The notes under the pieces are model-generated. The model was not told the DNA's origin. It searched no databases and was given only the letters and a program-made list of their open reading frames with translations. Position numbers and translations under genes: made by a program. From the NCBI GenBank assembly GCA_017446775.1, contig JAFSQE010000022.1, forward strand, positions 62,001-126,000: a stretch of 64,000 nucleotides of DNA. Direction: 5' to 3'. Source of the stretch: Bacteroidales bacterium (lineage in GTDB: Bacteria; Bacteroidota; Bacteroidia; Bacteroidales; UBA932). This document shows positions 18,242 through 26,526 of this stretch, in pieces (within the stretch, counting starts at the first letter, position 1; each line of letters begins with the position of its first letter).

Positions 18242-19479
18242 TGTTCCATAATATGCATTTTATCAAAATACTGTCATTTGCAGCCATCCTGGCGCTCTCT
18301 TTTGACGGCTGCACGGATGTCAAACCTATTGAAGATGAGCCTTCGCATCCCCTCGTGGTGCCTTACGACAGTTTTGTGGATGTCGCTTCTATCACTCTCG
18401 ATCGCAGCGAACTGACCCTGGAAGAGGGGGAATCTTTTACCCTGAAGGCTACGGTCTCTCCGGATAATGCAACGGATTTGCCAGTGCAATGGACCAGCCC
18501 GGATGTCCGGGTGGCCTATGTGAGCGGTGGCGTCGTTACGGCAGCATCTGCCGGTTCTACTACCATCGTTGCCCGGGCCGGGACCAAAACGGCGCAGTGC
18601 AAGGTTACGGTGCGTAACAGATCGCTCCCTAACAAACTTATCCCGTTTGCCGACCCTTTCATCCTGTATGATAACGGATGGTACTATCTCTACGGCACCG
18701 GCTCCGACGACGGCATTCCAGTGGTAATGTCGCAGGATCTGGTGCGCTGGAGTGTTCCCGGCGGCGGTGAGTCACACCTGGCCCTTGCAAAGGATGATTC
18801 CTACGGCACCTACTGGTTCTGGGCACCTGAGGTATATAAGCTGGGTAAAAAGTATATTATGTACTACACGGCGGAGACCCATATCTGTGTTGCTGTGGCA
18901 GACTCGCCTACCGGGCCGTTCGTGCAGGCGGTCAAGACCCCGATGCTAAATGAGTATGCGCTGGACCACAGCCTGTTCATAGATTCCGACGGCAAGCTCT
19001 GGATATTTTTTGTCCGTGCCGAGCGCGGCGGGATATGGGTTGCTGAGCTGGAAGATGACTGTATGACCATCAAGCCAAATACCTTCAGGTTCTGTATAAC
19101 CCGCAGTCAGGACTGGGAGTTCGAGGATGTCAACGAAGGGCCTTTCGTTGTAAAGCACAACGGCATCTATTACATGACTTATTCGGGGAATGGTTATGAA
19201 TCACCCAAGTATGGTATCGGTTATGCGACGGCGACATCGCCGGCGGGACCCTGGACAAAATATGCCGGCAACCCTATATATCAGAATGTCGGAGGACTGG
19301 ACGGGGTTGGTCATCACGCCTTTTTCAAGGATGTCGACGGCCGAGACAGGATTGTGTTCCACTCTCACTATGCACCTGGCCAGATCCATCCGAGGGTGAT
19401 CCATATCAGCAGTTATGATTTTACCCCCGAGGGCGTAATGCAGATATCAGAGGATTTCCTGACTCCCGGAATGGAGTAA
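18241..19479 (+). CDS. Big2-domain plus glycoside hydrolase family 43 lipoprotein
   Basis: 412 residues. A lipoprotein-like N-terminus (Cys 24) leads into a Big2 domain (about 45-123, VSGGVVTAASAGSTTIVAR) very similar to that of the preceding gene, then a GH43 five-bladed propeller. GH43 marks: FADPFIL (base Asp 138), ALDHSLFID (second Asp) and NEGPFVV (acid Glu). All three catalytic residues are therefore present. It probably releases arabinofuranose or xylose at the cell surface. It is the last gene of the rightward arm and converges on ispH with 8 bp between; no clear terminator hairpin is visible there. Confidence 0.87.
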   Translation: MFHNMHFIKILSFAAILALSFDGCTDVKPIEDEPSHPLVVPYDSFVDVASITLDRSELTLEEGESFTLKATVSPDNATDLPVQWTSPDVRVAYVSGGVVTAASAGSTTIVARAGTKTAQCKVTVRNRSLPNKLIPFADPFILYDNGWYYLYGTGSDDGIPVVMSQDLVRWSVPGGGESHLALAKDDSYGTYWFWAPEVYKLGKKYIMYYTAETHICVAVADSPTGPFVQAVKTPMLNEYALDHSLFIDSDGKLWIFFVRAERGGIWVAELEDDCMTIKPNTFRFCITRSQDWEFEDVNEGPFVVKHNGIYYMTYSGNGYESPKYGIGYATATSPAGPWTKYAGNPIYQNVGGLDGVGHHAFFKDVDGRDRIVFHSHYAPGQIHPRVIHISSYDFTPEGVMQISEDFLTPGME

Positions 19480-19487
19480 CAGTCTCA

Positions 19488-20447
19488 CTATTCCTCTGTC
19501 CGGGGCAACCCTTTTAGGCTGACCCATTCGGCCACCTGCTCCAGCTGCCAGAGGGGGGTGCTGGTGGCGCCGGTGATGCCTATGCGCAGGGGAGAATCCT
19601 CGCCAGCTCTGCATGAGTTCCCGTCAGACCTGCTCACCTGTTCATTCCCGACATTCTCGGGAACAAGGTAATCAAGAATGTCATCCAGATTCTCGGGAGA
19701 ATCCACCCAATAGGTTCTGGGATTGTGCTGGCGGCAGAGCTCGAAGAGAACTTTGCCGTTGGAGCTTTCGCGGCCGCTGACAAACAACACGACGTCGTGG
19801 CCTTCGGCAAAGGCGGCCAGCTTGCGGTGGCGGCCGACCACCTGGCGGCAGATGGTGTCGTGGATTGTGATGTCTGAGGTGCGGGCAAGGCAGGCGGCCT
19901 TCAGCGCCTCATATTCGGCCGGGTCGCTGGTGGTCTGTGAGAACAGTTCGATATGATGCCCGAAATCTAGCGTATCGATCTCGTCAAGATTTTCAATAAC
20001 AATGGCATGGCCGTCGGTCTGGCCTACCAGGCCGTTGACCTCGGCGTGGCCCTTCTTGCCAAAAATCACCACCGTACCGCCCGAAGCGGCCGTGGTCCGG
20101 TATGCCGATGCTATATCGCGCTGCAGTTTGAGCACCACGGGGCATGTGCAGTCGATAAGTCTGATGCCCCTTTCCCGGGCCAGGGAATATGTCGACGGGG
20201 GTTCGCCGTGGGCGCGTATCAGCACCGTGTCGCCGGCCTCAAGGCACCGCATCTGCTCCAGGTCGATGGTCTGCAGCCCTTTGCCGGCCAGACGGGCAAT
20301 CTCTGCCGTGTTGTGCACCATCGCCCCAAGCGAATACAGCCTGCCGCTGCCGGCAAGAAACTCTTCTGCCTTGTTCACCGCCCGTACAACTCCGTGGCAA
20401 AAGCCAGAGTCGGGATCGATTTCGCAGATGCTACAGCTCAAAGCCAT
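19488..20447 (-). CDS. ispH: 4-hydroxy-3-methylbut-2-enyl diphosphate reductase
   Basis: 319 residues of the IspH/LytB family, the last step of the MEP isoprenoid pathway (HMBPP to IPP and DMAPP). The three cysteines that hold the iron-sulfur cluster are visible in FCHGV, DCTCPVV and TICRQV, with RAHGEPP and ITGATSTP also conserved. Between residues of about 263 and 288 (just before GITGATSTP) there is an extra Ser/Asn/Glu-rich stretch with an additional Cys that I do not recall from other family members. It overlaps cmk by 17 bp. Confidence 0.93.
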   Translation of the reverse strand: MALSCSICEIDPDSGFCHGVVRAVNKAEEFLAGSGRLYSLGAMVHNTAEIARLAGKGLQTIDLEQMRCLEAGDTVLIRAHGEPPSTYSLARERGIRLIDCTCPVVLKLQRDIASAYRTTAASGGTVVIFGKKGHAEVNGLVGQTDGHAIVIENLDEIDTLDFGHHIELFSQTTSDPAEYEALKAACLARTSDITIHDTICRQVVGRHRKLAAFAEGHDVVLFVSGRESSNGKVLFELCRQHNPRTYWVDSPENLDDILDYLVPENVGNEQVSRSDGNSCRAGEDSPLRIGITGATSTPLWQLEQVAEWVSLKGLPRTEE

Positions 20448-21108
20448 ACTTGTCGTTGAGGAGATTTACCAGCCAGGCCAGCTCGTCTTCCATAGTCATG
20501 TTGGTATTGTCCAGCACAATCGCGTCGCTGGCCTTGCGAAGGGGTGAAACCGGCCGGGTGGAGTCGCGCCTGTCGCGGTCGCGCAGGTTGTGCAGCACGT
20601 CGATGAAGGTGGTGCCGGGGTCGGTGGTTTCGCGGTAACGGCGCATCGCGCGCACCATCTCGTCAGCCTGCATAAATATCTTAAGCTCTGCATTGGGGAA
20701 CACGGTGGTGCCGATGTCGCGGCCGTCCATCACCACTCCGCCACCGCTGGCCATCTTGTGCAGGTTATCGTCTACAAAAGTGCGTACCGGGGGGATTGCG
20801 CTCACCGGACTGACGTAGCTGCTGACCTCCATCTGGCGGATCAGCCCCTCTACGTTCTCCTCTCCGATATAGGTGTCGGGACGCTGTGAAACCTCCAGGC
20901 CTGGCAGGGTGGCAACAAGCGCTTCCGCATCTATCCTGCCGCCGGCTATGGTTCCGTTACGCAACCCGTGCAGCGTTACGGCGCGGTAAAGCGCCCCGGA
21001 ATCGAGATGGATGTATCCGAGCTTTTTTGCCACTACTTTGGCGAACGAACTCTTGCCGGTAGAGGAATAACCGTCTATGGCTATGATGATTTTGGGCTGT
21101 TGTTTCAT
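20431..21108 (-). CDS. cmk: Cytidylate kinase
   Basis: 225 residues. P-loop GYSSTGKSS near residues 13-21, followed by LGYIHLDSGALYRAVTLHG, the CMP-binding MDGRDIGTTVFPNA and the RRYRE lid segment, all standard for bacterial CMP kinase (CMP or dCMP phosphorylation by ATP). The stop overlaps the ispH start, so the two form a small operon; cmk next to ispH is a known arrangement in Bacteroidota. It is transcribed divergently from the response-regulator gene. Confidence 0.95.
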   Translation of the reverse strand: MKQQPKIIIAIDGYSSTGKSSFAKVVAKKLGYIHLDSGALYRAVTLHGLRNGTIAGGRIDAEALVATLPGLEVSQRPDTYIGEENVEGLIRQMEVSSYVSPVSAIPPVRTFVDDNLHKMASGGGVVMDGRDIGTTVFPNAELKIFMQADEMVRAMRRYRETTDPGTTFIDVLHNLRDRDRRDSTRPVSPLRKASDAIVLDNTNMTMEDELAWLVNLLNDKYGFEL

Positions 21109-21119
21109 ACCGAGTCAAT

Positions 21120-21154
21120 TTTGACAAAGATACTCAAAAAAATGACTACATTTG
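21120..21154 (+). promoter_or_regulatory. Promoter of the response-regulator/der/parE operon
   Basis: TTTG (21120-21123), a 23 nt spacer, then a perfect TACATTTG (21147-21154), 21 nt before ATG 21176. It overlaps the cmk promoter on the other strand. Confidence 0.55.
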
Positions 21155-21158
21155 CAAG
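21125..21158 (-). promoter_or_regulatory. Promoter of cmk-ispH
   Basis: On the minus strand CTTG (21155-21158), a 22 nt spacer, then a perfect TATCTTTG (21125-21132). It overlaps the divergent promoter of the response-regulator gene. Confidence 0.55.
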
Positions 21159-21175
21159 AATAAACCATTGATAGT

Positions 21176-22336
21176 ATGAAACTATTGATTATAGACGACG
21201 AAAGGGCCATCCGCAATACCCTGAAAGAGATTCTGGAGTACGAGGGGCACACCGTTTCTGTGGCAGAAGACGGGCGTGCGGGCTACGAGGCGGCTATGGC
21301 GGGCAGTTTTGACGCTATTTTCTGCGACATCAAGATGCCCGAGATGGACGGGGTGGAAGTATTGGAAAAACTGGTTGCAGAGGGGTGCGAAGCCTCCGTT
21401 ATCATGATATCAGGCCACGGCGATATCGACACCGCCGTAGACTGCATCAAGAAGGGCGCATACGATTTTATTCAGAAGCCGCTCGATCTGAACCGGATAC
21501 TCATCACCCTCAAGAACGCCACGGAGAAGTCGTCTTTGGTGAAAGAGACCAGGATTCTGCGCAAGAAAACCGACAACCGCTACACGATAGTGGGCGAGTC
21601 GGAGCAGATCCGCCATGTGAAGGATGTGATTGCCCGTGTGGCGCCTACCGACGCCCGCGTGCTGATTACCGGAGGCAACGGTATCGGCAAAGAGCTGGTG
21701 GCGCACAACCTCCACCTTCTGAGCAACCGCAGCGGCGCCCCGTTTATCGAGGTCAACTGCGCCGCCATCCCCGGCGAGCTGATAGAGAGTGAGCTGTTCG
21801 GCCACGAGAAGGGCTCTTTCACATCGGCCATCAAGCAGCACAAGGGCAAATTTGAGCAGGCCGACGGCGGTACCCTGTTCCTGGACGAGATAGGCGACAT
21901 GAGCCTTGCGGCGCAGGCCAAGGTGCTGCGCGTGCTTCAGGAGAAAAAGCTCAACCGCGTTGGCAGCGACAAGGATATCGAGGTAAACGTAAGGGTGATT
22001 GCAGCCACCAACAAGAATCTTACCGACGAGATTGCCAAGGGCAACTTCCGCGAAGACCTCTATCACCGCCTGAGCGTGATACTGATACATGTTCCGCCGC
22101 TTGCAGAGCGCATAGACGATGTTCCCCTGCTGGTGGATTATTTCATAGAGCAGATATGTGCAGAGAGCGGCATGCCCCGTCTCAAGGTGGAGGCCGGTGC
22201 ATATAAAGAGCTCCAGAAGATGCCCTGGACCGGCAATATCCGCGAACTGCGCAATGTGGTGGAGCGTTTGCTGATACTTTGCAGCGATACCATAACAAAA
22301 GATGATGTGGTAATGTATGCCCATCCGGCTTTTTAG
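21176..22336 (+). CDS. Sigma-54-type response regulator lacking the DNA-binding domain
   Basis: 386 residues: receiver domain (1-120, acidic pocket D7/D8, phospho-acceptor Asp 51 in FCDIKMPEMDG) and an AAA+ domain of the NtrC family (about 138-375). The Walker A is GGNGIGKE near 165-172, Walker B GGTLFLDEIGD, and arginine-finger region FREDLYHRL. The usual GAFTGA sigma-54 contact loop reads GSFTSA (near 213-218). The protein stops just after the AAA+ lid (TKDDVVMYAHPAF) with no Fis-type helix-turn-helix. No histidine kinase is adjacent. It may act from solution rather than from an enhancer site. It precedes der by 6 bp. Confidence 0.88.
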   Translation: MKLLIIDDERAIRNTLKEILEYEGHTVSVAEDGRAGYEAAMAGSFDAIFCDIKMPEMDGVEVLEKLVAEGCEASVIMISGHGDIDTAVDCIKKGAYDFIQKPLDLNRILITLKNATEKSSLVKETRILRKKTDNRYTIVGESEQIRHVKDVIARVAPTDARVLITGGNGIGKELVAHNLHLLSNRSGAPFIEVNCAAIPGELIESELFGHEKGSFTSAIKQHKGKFEQADGGTLFLDEIGDMSLAAQAKVLRVLQEKKLNRVGSDKDIEVNVRVIAATNKNLTDEIAKGNFREDLYHRLSVILIHVPPLAERIDDVPLLVDYFIEQICAESGMPRLKVEAGAYKELQKMPWTGNIRELRNVVERLLILCSDTITKDDVVMYAHPAF

Positions 22337-22342
22337 TTTGAT

Positions 22343-23656
22343 ATGAACAATCTTGTAGCTATAGTAGGACGGCCCAACGTGGGCAAGAGCACCCTCTTCA
22401 ACCGTTTGGTGGGGATGCGGCAGGCCATCGTAGACAATGTCTCGGGCGTGACGCGCGACCGCCACTACGGCAAGTGCGAGTGGTGCGGACACGAATTCAG
22501 CGTGGTGGATACCGGCGGATTCACGGTGAACAGCGACGATGTGTTCGAGAGCGCCATCCGCGACCAGGTGATGATTGCCATAGACGAGAGCGATCTGGTG
22601 ATCTTTATGGTTGAGGTGGCCACGGGCATCACCGATTTCGATGCAGAGATTGCATCGATCCTGCGCCGCAGCCGCAAACCGGTGGTGCTGGTGGTGAACA
22701 AGGTGGATACGGCAGAGAAGCAGTACGGCGTGTATGAGTTCAACGCCCTGGGGCTTGGAGAGCCGTTCTCGATATCATCTGCAACAGGCAGCGGCACCGG
22801 CGACTTGCTGGATGCGGTTCTGGAAAAACTCCCCGCAGACAGCAAGGCTGCAGAGGAGACTGGCCCCAGACTGCCGCACATCGCGGTTGTGGGCAAGCCC
22901 AATGTAGGCAAATCTTCACTTACCAACGCCTTGCTTGGCGAAGACCGCAACATCGTGACTCCGGTGGCCGGGACAACCCGCGACGCCATAGCCACCCACT
23001 ATAACAAGTTCGGTCACGAATTCATGCTGGTGGATACTGCCGGCCTCAGAAAGAAGAAAAAGGTTACGGAAGACCTTGAGTTCTACTCTGTGATGCGCGC
23101 TATCCGTGCCATAGAGAATTCGGATGTCTGCATCCTGATGATAGATGCCCAGCAGGGCATCGAGGCGCAGGATATGGCCATCTTCAACATTATAAACCGC
23201 AACCGCAAGGGGTGCGTGGTGGTGGTGAACAAGTGGGACACCGTCGCAAAGGACAATAACACCATGAAGGAGTATCGCGAGGCGCTTGAAAGGCGTCTGC
23301 AGCCCTTTAACGACGTGCCCATCATCTTTACTTCTGTAATCAAGAAACAGCGCATCCTGGATGTTCTGGACGCTGCGCAGGCGGTGTATGACAACTATTC
23401 GCGCAAAGTGCCTACATCGGCGCTCAACGAGCATCTGCTGCCCGAGATAGAGAATTATCCGCCGCCGGCATGGAAGGGCAAGTATATCAAGATAAAATAT
23501 ATCACCCAGCTCCCTACGGCATTCCCGGCATTCGCGTTTTTCTGCAACCTGCCGCAGTATATCCGCGACCCCTACAAGCGCTTTTTGGAAAACAAGCTTC
23601 GGGAGCATTTCGATTTCAAGGGGTGCCCGCTGCAGATATTTATAAGACAGAAATAG
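22343..23656 (+). CDS. der: Ribosome-assembly GTPase Der (EngA)
   Basis: 437 residues with two tandem GTPase domains: G1 motifs GRPNVGKST (about 8-16) and GKPNVGKSS (about 182-190), G3 DTGG and DTAG, and G4 NKVD and NKWD. A C-terminal KH-like domain follows ([16 protein letters not shown]). Der acts in 50S subunit maturation in the cytoplasm. It is co-oriented with the response regulator and parE with short gaps. Confidence 0.96.
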   Translation: MNNLVAIVGRPNVGKSTLFNRLVGMRQAIVDNVSGVTRDRHYGKCEWCGHEFSVVDTGGFTVNSDDVFESAIRDQVMIAIDESDLVIFMVEVATGITDFDAEIASILRRSRKPVVLVVNKVDTAEKQYGVYEFNALGLGEPFSISSATGSGTGDLLDAVLEKLPADSKAAEETGPRLPHIAVVGKPNVGKSSLTNALLGEDRNIVTPVAGTTRDAIATHYNKFGHEFMLVDTAGLRKKKKVTEDLEFYSVMRAIRAIENSDVCILMIDAQQGIEAQDMAIFNIINRNRKGCVVVVNKWDTVAKDNNTMKEYREALERRLQPFNDVPIIFTSVIKKQRILDVLDAAQAVYDNYSRKVPTSALNEHLLPEIENYPPPAWKGKYIKIKYITQLPTAFPAFAFFCNLPQYIRDPYKRFLENKLREHFDFKGCPLQIFIRQK

Positions 23657-23668
23657 GAGAGACAACCG

Positions 23669-25543
23669 ATGAGCGAAGACATTCTGTTACAGGATCACAT
23701 ACAGAACCACAACGAATATGGCGACGAAAGCATCATCCATCTGGATGACGTAGACCATATCCGCAAACGCCCGGGCATGTATATCGGCCGCCGGGGCAAC
23801 GGCAGCGACCCTACCGACGGCATATATGTACTCACCAAGGAGGTCATAGACAACTCTGTGGACGAGTTTCGCGGCGGTTACGGCAAGAAGATAGACGTCA
23901 CCATAGAGAACGGCACGGTAACGGTGCGCGACTGGGGCCGCGGCATCCCGTTCAAGACCATGATAATGGCGGTGAGCCGCCTGAATTCCGGCGCCAAGTA
24001 CAACGACAAGAGCTACAAGAAGAGTGTCGGCCTTAACGGTGTGGGTCTCAAGGCGGTCAACGCCCTCTCTACCTATTTCAGGGTGCAGTCTTTCCGCGAC
24101 GGCGCCACCTGCTGGGCCACCTTCTCCAAGGGAGAACTCACCGGAGAGGGGGAAGAGGCTACCTCGGAGCGCAACGGTACCCAGATCGTCTTCACCCCCG
24201 ACAACGAGATATTTGAGGGGTATGCCTTCAACGAGGAGTATGTGGTTGAGATGATCAAGAACTACTCTTACCTGAATGTCGGCCTCACGGTAAACTACAA
24301 CAAGGAGACCTATAAATCCACGGAAGGGCTGTTGGACCTTCTCAACGACAATATAGACGAAGAACCGATCTATCCGCCTGTCCACCTGCTTGGAGATGAT
24401 ATAGAGATAGTGCTGACCCACGGCAACAAATACGGGGAGAACATCCACTCTTTCGTGAACGGCCAGAATACCATCCTGGGCGGAACCCATGTGGCGGCAT
24501 TCCGCGAAGCTATCGGCAAGACGCTCAAGGATTTCTACAAGAAGGATTTTACCCCTGCCGATGCCCGTCAGTCCATCGTCGGGGCCATCGCCATAAGCAT
24601 GGACGAGCCCGAGTTCGAGGCGCAGACCAAGGTGCAGCTGGGCAGCAAGGTGGTGAACAAGGACGGGCTCACAATGCAGAAGTTCGTGGGCGACTTTGTG
24701 AGTCGGGAGCTGGACAACTACCTGCATCAGCACAAGGATGTGGCAGATATGATGCTGGCCAAGATCCTGGCCAGCGAGAAAGAGCGCAAGGCGGTGCAGG
24801 GGCTCCGCAAGGAGACAAAGGAGCGGCTTAAAAAGGCATCCCTGAACAACAAGAAGCTCTCTGACTGCAAGATCCACTACAACGACAAGAACCCGGAGCG
24901 CGACTCCACCATGATCTTCCTCACAGAGGGCGACAGCGCCAGCGGCTCCATCAAAAAAATCCGCAACGCCAATACCCAGGCGGTGTTCAGCCTCAAGGGT
25001 AAGCCGCTCAACAGCCATAAGGCCACCAAGACCGATGTCTACGAGAACGAAGAGCTCTCGCTGCTGCAGGCAGCCCTGAACATAGACGAGGATCTGGACA
25101 ACCTCCGCTACAACTATGTCGTGATTGCTACCGATGCCGATATGGACGGTATGCACATCCGGCTGCTGCTGCTCACTTTCTTCTTGAAATTCTACCCCGA
25201 CCTTATCCGCCAGGGGCATCTGTACATCCTGCAGACCCCGCTGTTCCGTGTGGCGGACAAGACCCACAACGTATATTGCTACTCCACCGCAGAGAAAGAT
25301 GCCGCAACGGGCAAGATGAAAAACTCTGTGGTGACCCGCTTCAAGGGCCTGGGTGAGATATCTCCGGAAGAGTTCAAGGGTTTCATCGGGCAGGATATCC
25401 GTCTTGAGAAGGTACATCTTAGCGGCGACGACCCGGTTGCCGACCTGCTGGAGTTCTACATGGGCGAAAACGACAGCATCCGTCTCGATTTTATCCGCGA
25501 CAACCTGCGCAGCGATATCGACAACGTGGAGGAATCTCAATAA
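23669..25543 (+). CDS. parE: Type IIA DNA topoisomerase subunit B (topoisomerase IV ParE)
   Basis: 624 residues. GHKL ATPase domain with VIDNSVDE, DWGRGIP and GLNGVGLKAVNALS; transducer domain; TOPRIM domain with the metal-binding EGDSASGS (around residue 417) and DADMDGMHI; and a C-terminal RFKGLGEISPEEF motif. The length and the short form of the protein fit ParE better than GyrB. The partner subunit gene (parC) is not next to it: a PlsC-like gene follows 9 bp later. It decatenates chromosomes with ParC. Confidence 0.92.
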   Translation: MSEDILLQDHIQNHNEYGDESIIHLDDVDHIRKRPGMYIGRRGNGSDPTDGIYVLTKEVIDNSVDEFRGGYGKKIDVTIENGTVTVRDWGRGIPFKTMIMAVSRLNSGAKYNDKSYKKSVGLNGVGLKAVNALSTYFRVQSFRDGATCWATFSKGELTGEGEEATSERNGTQIVFTPDNEIFEGYAFNEEYVVEMIKNYSYLNVGLTVNYNKETYKSTEGLLDLLNDNIDEEPIYPPVHLLGDDIEIVLTHGNKYGENIHSFVNGQNTILGGTHVAAFREAIGKTLKDFYKKDFTPADARQSIVGAIAISMDEPEFEAQTKVQLGSKVVNKDGLTMQKFVGDFVSRELDNYLHQHKDVADMMLAKILASEKERKAVQGLRKETKERLKKASLNNKKLSDCKIHYNDKNPERDSTMIFLTEGDSASGSIKKIRNANTQAVFSLKGKPLNSHKATKTDVYENEELSLLQAALNIDEDLDNLRYNYVVIATDADMDGMHIRLLLLTFFLKFYPDLIRQGHLYILQTPLFRVADKTHNVYCYSTAEKDAATGKMKNSVVTRFKGLGEISPEEFKGFIGQDIRLEKVHLSGDDPVADLLEFYMGENDSIRLDFIRDNLRSDIDNVEESQ

Positions 25544-25552
25544 GAGACCGTT

Positions 25553-26125
25553 ATGAAAGCCAAGACCGCAGACTTCATACTGACCAGGATTCTGGGCTGG
25601 ACGGGCGAGGACAACTTTCCCAAGGACCACAGGGGTTTGATGCTGGGTGTGCCGCACACCTCGGTGTGGGACCTGGTGATATCCTATCTCTATGCCATTT
25701 CCAAGGGTGCGCCGATACACATCCTGGTCAAGGAGAAGTTCTTCTTCTGGCCTGTGGGGGCCATCCTTCGCAAGTGGGGGGCGATACCGCTCAAAAGCAA
25801 GTCCAACGGCGGCACCAGCACCCTGATGCAGATGATAGACGCCTTCAATACTCACGACCATATCTTTATGGGGCTGGCACCAGAAGGGACCCGCAAGCCC
25901 GTCAAGAAGTGGAAGACCGGCTGCTTTGTGATATCCAAACGGGCTGGCATCCCCATCTACGCCGGCTTCATTGACTGGGGCCGCAAGGTGGTCAGCTGCG
26001 GTGAGAAGTTCGAAATTACCGATGACCCCCAGGCCGATATGCTCCGCCTGCAGCAGCACTATAAAGACCTCGGCGTACAGGGGAAATACCCCGATAAGTT
26101 CGTCTTTGACGACCCGGTCAAATAA
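25553..26125 (+). CDS. PlsC-like 1-acylglycerol-3-phosphate-type acyltransferase
   Basis: 190 residues of the LPLAT superfamily. The catalytic HX4D motif is HTSVWD (about 34-39) and the substrate-binding block is APEGTRK (about 108-114); the middle GAILRKWGAIPL matches the conserved Gly/Ile-Pro block. No transmembrane helix is obvious, unlike many PlsC proteins. The acceptor may be a lysophospholipid or another lipid alcohol; this cannot be decided. It is the last gene before rnpB. Confidence 0.85.
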   Translation: MKAKTADFILTRILGWTGEDNFPKDHRGLMLGVPHTSVWDLVISYLYAISKGAPIHILVKEKFFFWPVGAILRKWGAIPLKSKSNGGTSTLMQMIDAFNTHDHIFMGLAPEGTRKPVKKWKTGCFVISKRAGIPIYAGFIDWGRKVVSCGEKFEITDDPQADMLRLQQHYKDLGVQGKYPDKFVFDDPVK

Positions 26126-26140
26126 TCCCGAAAGTTTTTC

Positions 26141-26148
26141 TACCTTTG
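26141..26148 (+). promoter_or_regulatory. -7 box of the rnpB promoter
   Basis: A perfect TACCTTTG lies 8 nt before the predicted 5' end of the RNase P RNA. No clear TTTG is present at the -33 distance, so only the -7 element is claimed. Confidence 0.6.
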
Positions 26149-26155
26149 CACTCCC

Positions 26156-26490
26156 TTAGGTGAGGCGCTCTATCGGGGGCTGCCTTCGGGTGGCTTCAGG
26201 AAAGTCCGGACAGCACAGGGCGGCGCGCTGTGGAAATCACAGATGGGCGTAAGTTTATGCGTCGGCGTAACAGAAAACAACCGACCCGCAAGGGCCAAGG
26301 GTGAAAAAGTGGGGTAAGAGCCCACTCGGGTGTATGGCGACATGCATCTGGTACGCGGCCGCGCGCTGCAAGGCCAAATATACCGGCAGTTAAGGGTTGC
26401 CCGCCCTTTGCCGGGGGGTAGGCTGCGTCAGATAAATGATAGAGGGGTGTCCCCGGACACTTACAGAACCCGGCTTACAACCTCACCTTT
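26156..26490 (+). ncRNA. rnpB: RNase P RNA, bacterial type A
   Basis: The catalytic RNA of RNase P, which cuts 5' leaders from tRNA precursors. The conserved 5' core CAGGAAAGTCCGGAC (26199-26213), the GTAACAGAAA segment, the GGGTAAGAGCCCAC block (26313-26326) and the 3' core ACAGAACCCGGCTTACA (26464-26480) are all present in order. The 5' AGGTGAGGC and 3' CCTCACCT ends pair to close helix P1. The exact ends are set from that pairing and may be off by a few bases. Confidence 0.95.
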
Positions 26491-26497
26491 TACCATA

Positions 26498-26526
26498 ACG
26501 GGACTCCGCAGGGGGTCCCGTTTTTT
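26498..26526 (+). terminator. Intrinsic terminator after rnpB
   Basis: Stem ACGGGAC (26498-26504) with GTCCCGT (26515-26521), then a run of six T. The T run overlaps the tonB stop codon (26525-26527). Confidence 0.88.

Noticed and set aside
23687..26059. 790-codon minus-strand frame opposite parE and the PlsC-like gene
   Set aside because: A long antisense frame caused by GC-rich codon bias; composition is not protein-like and both genes on the other strand are certain.
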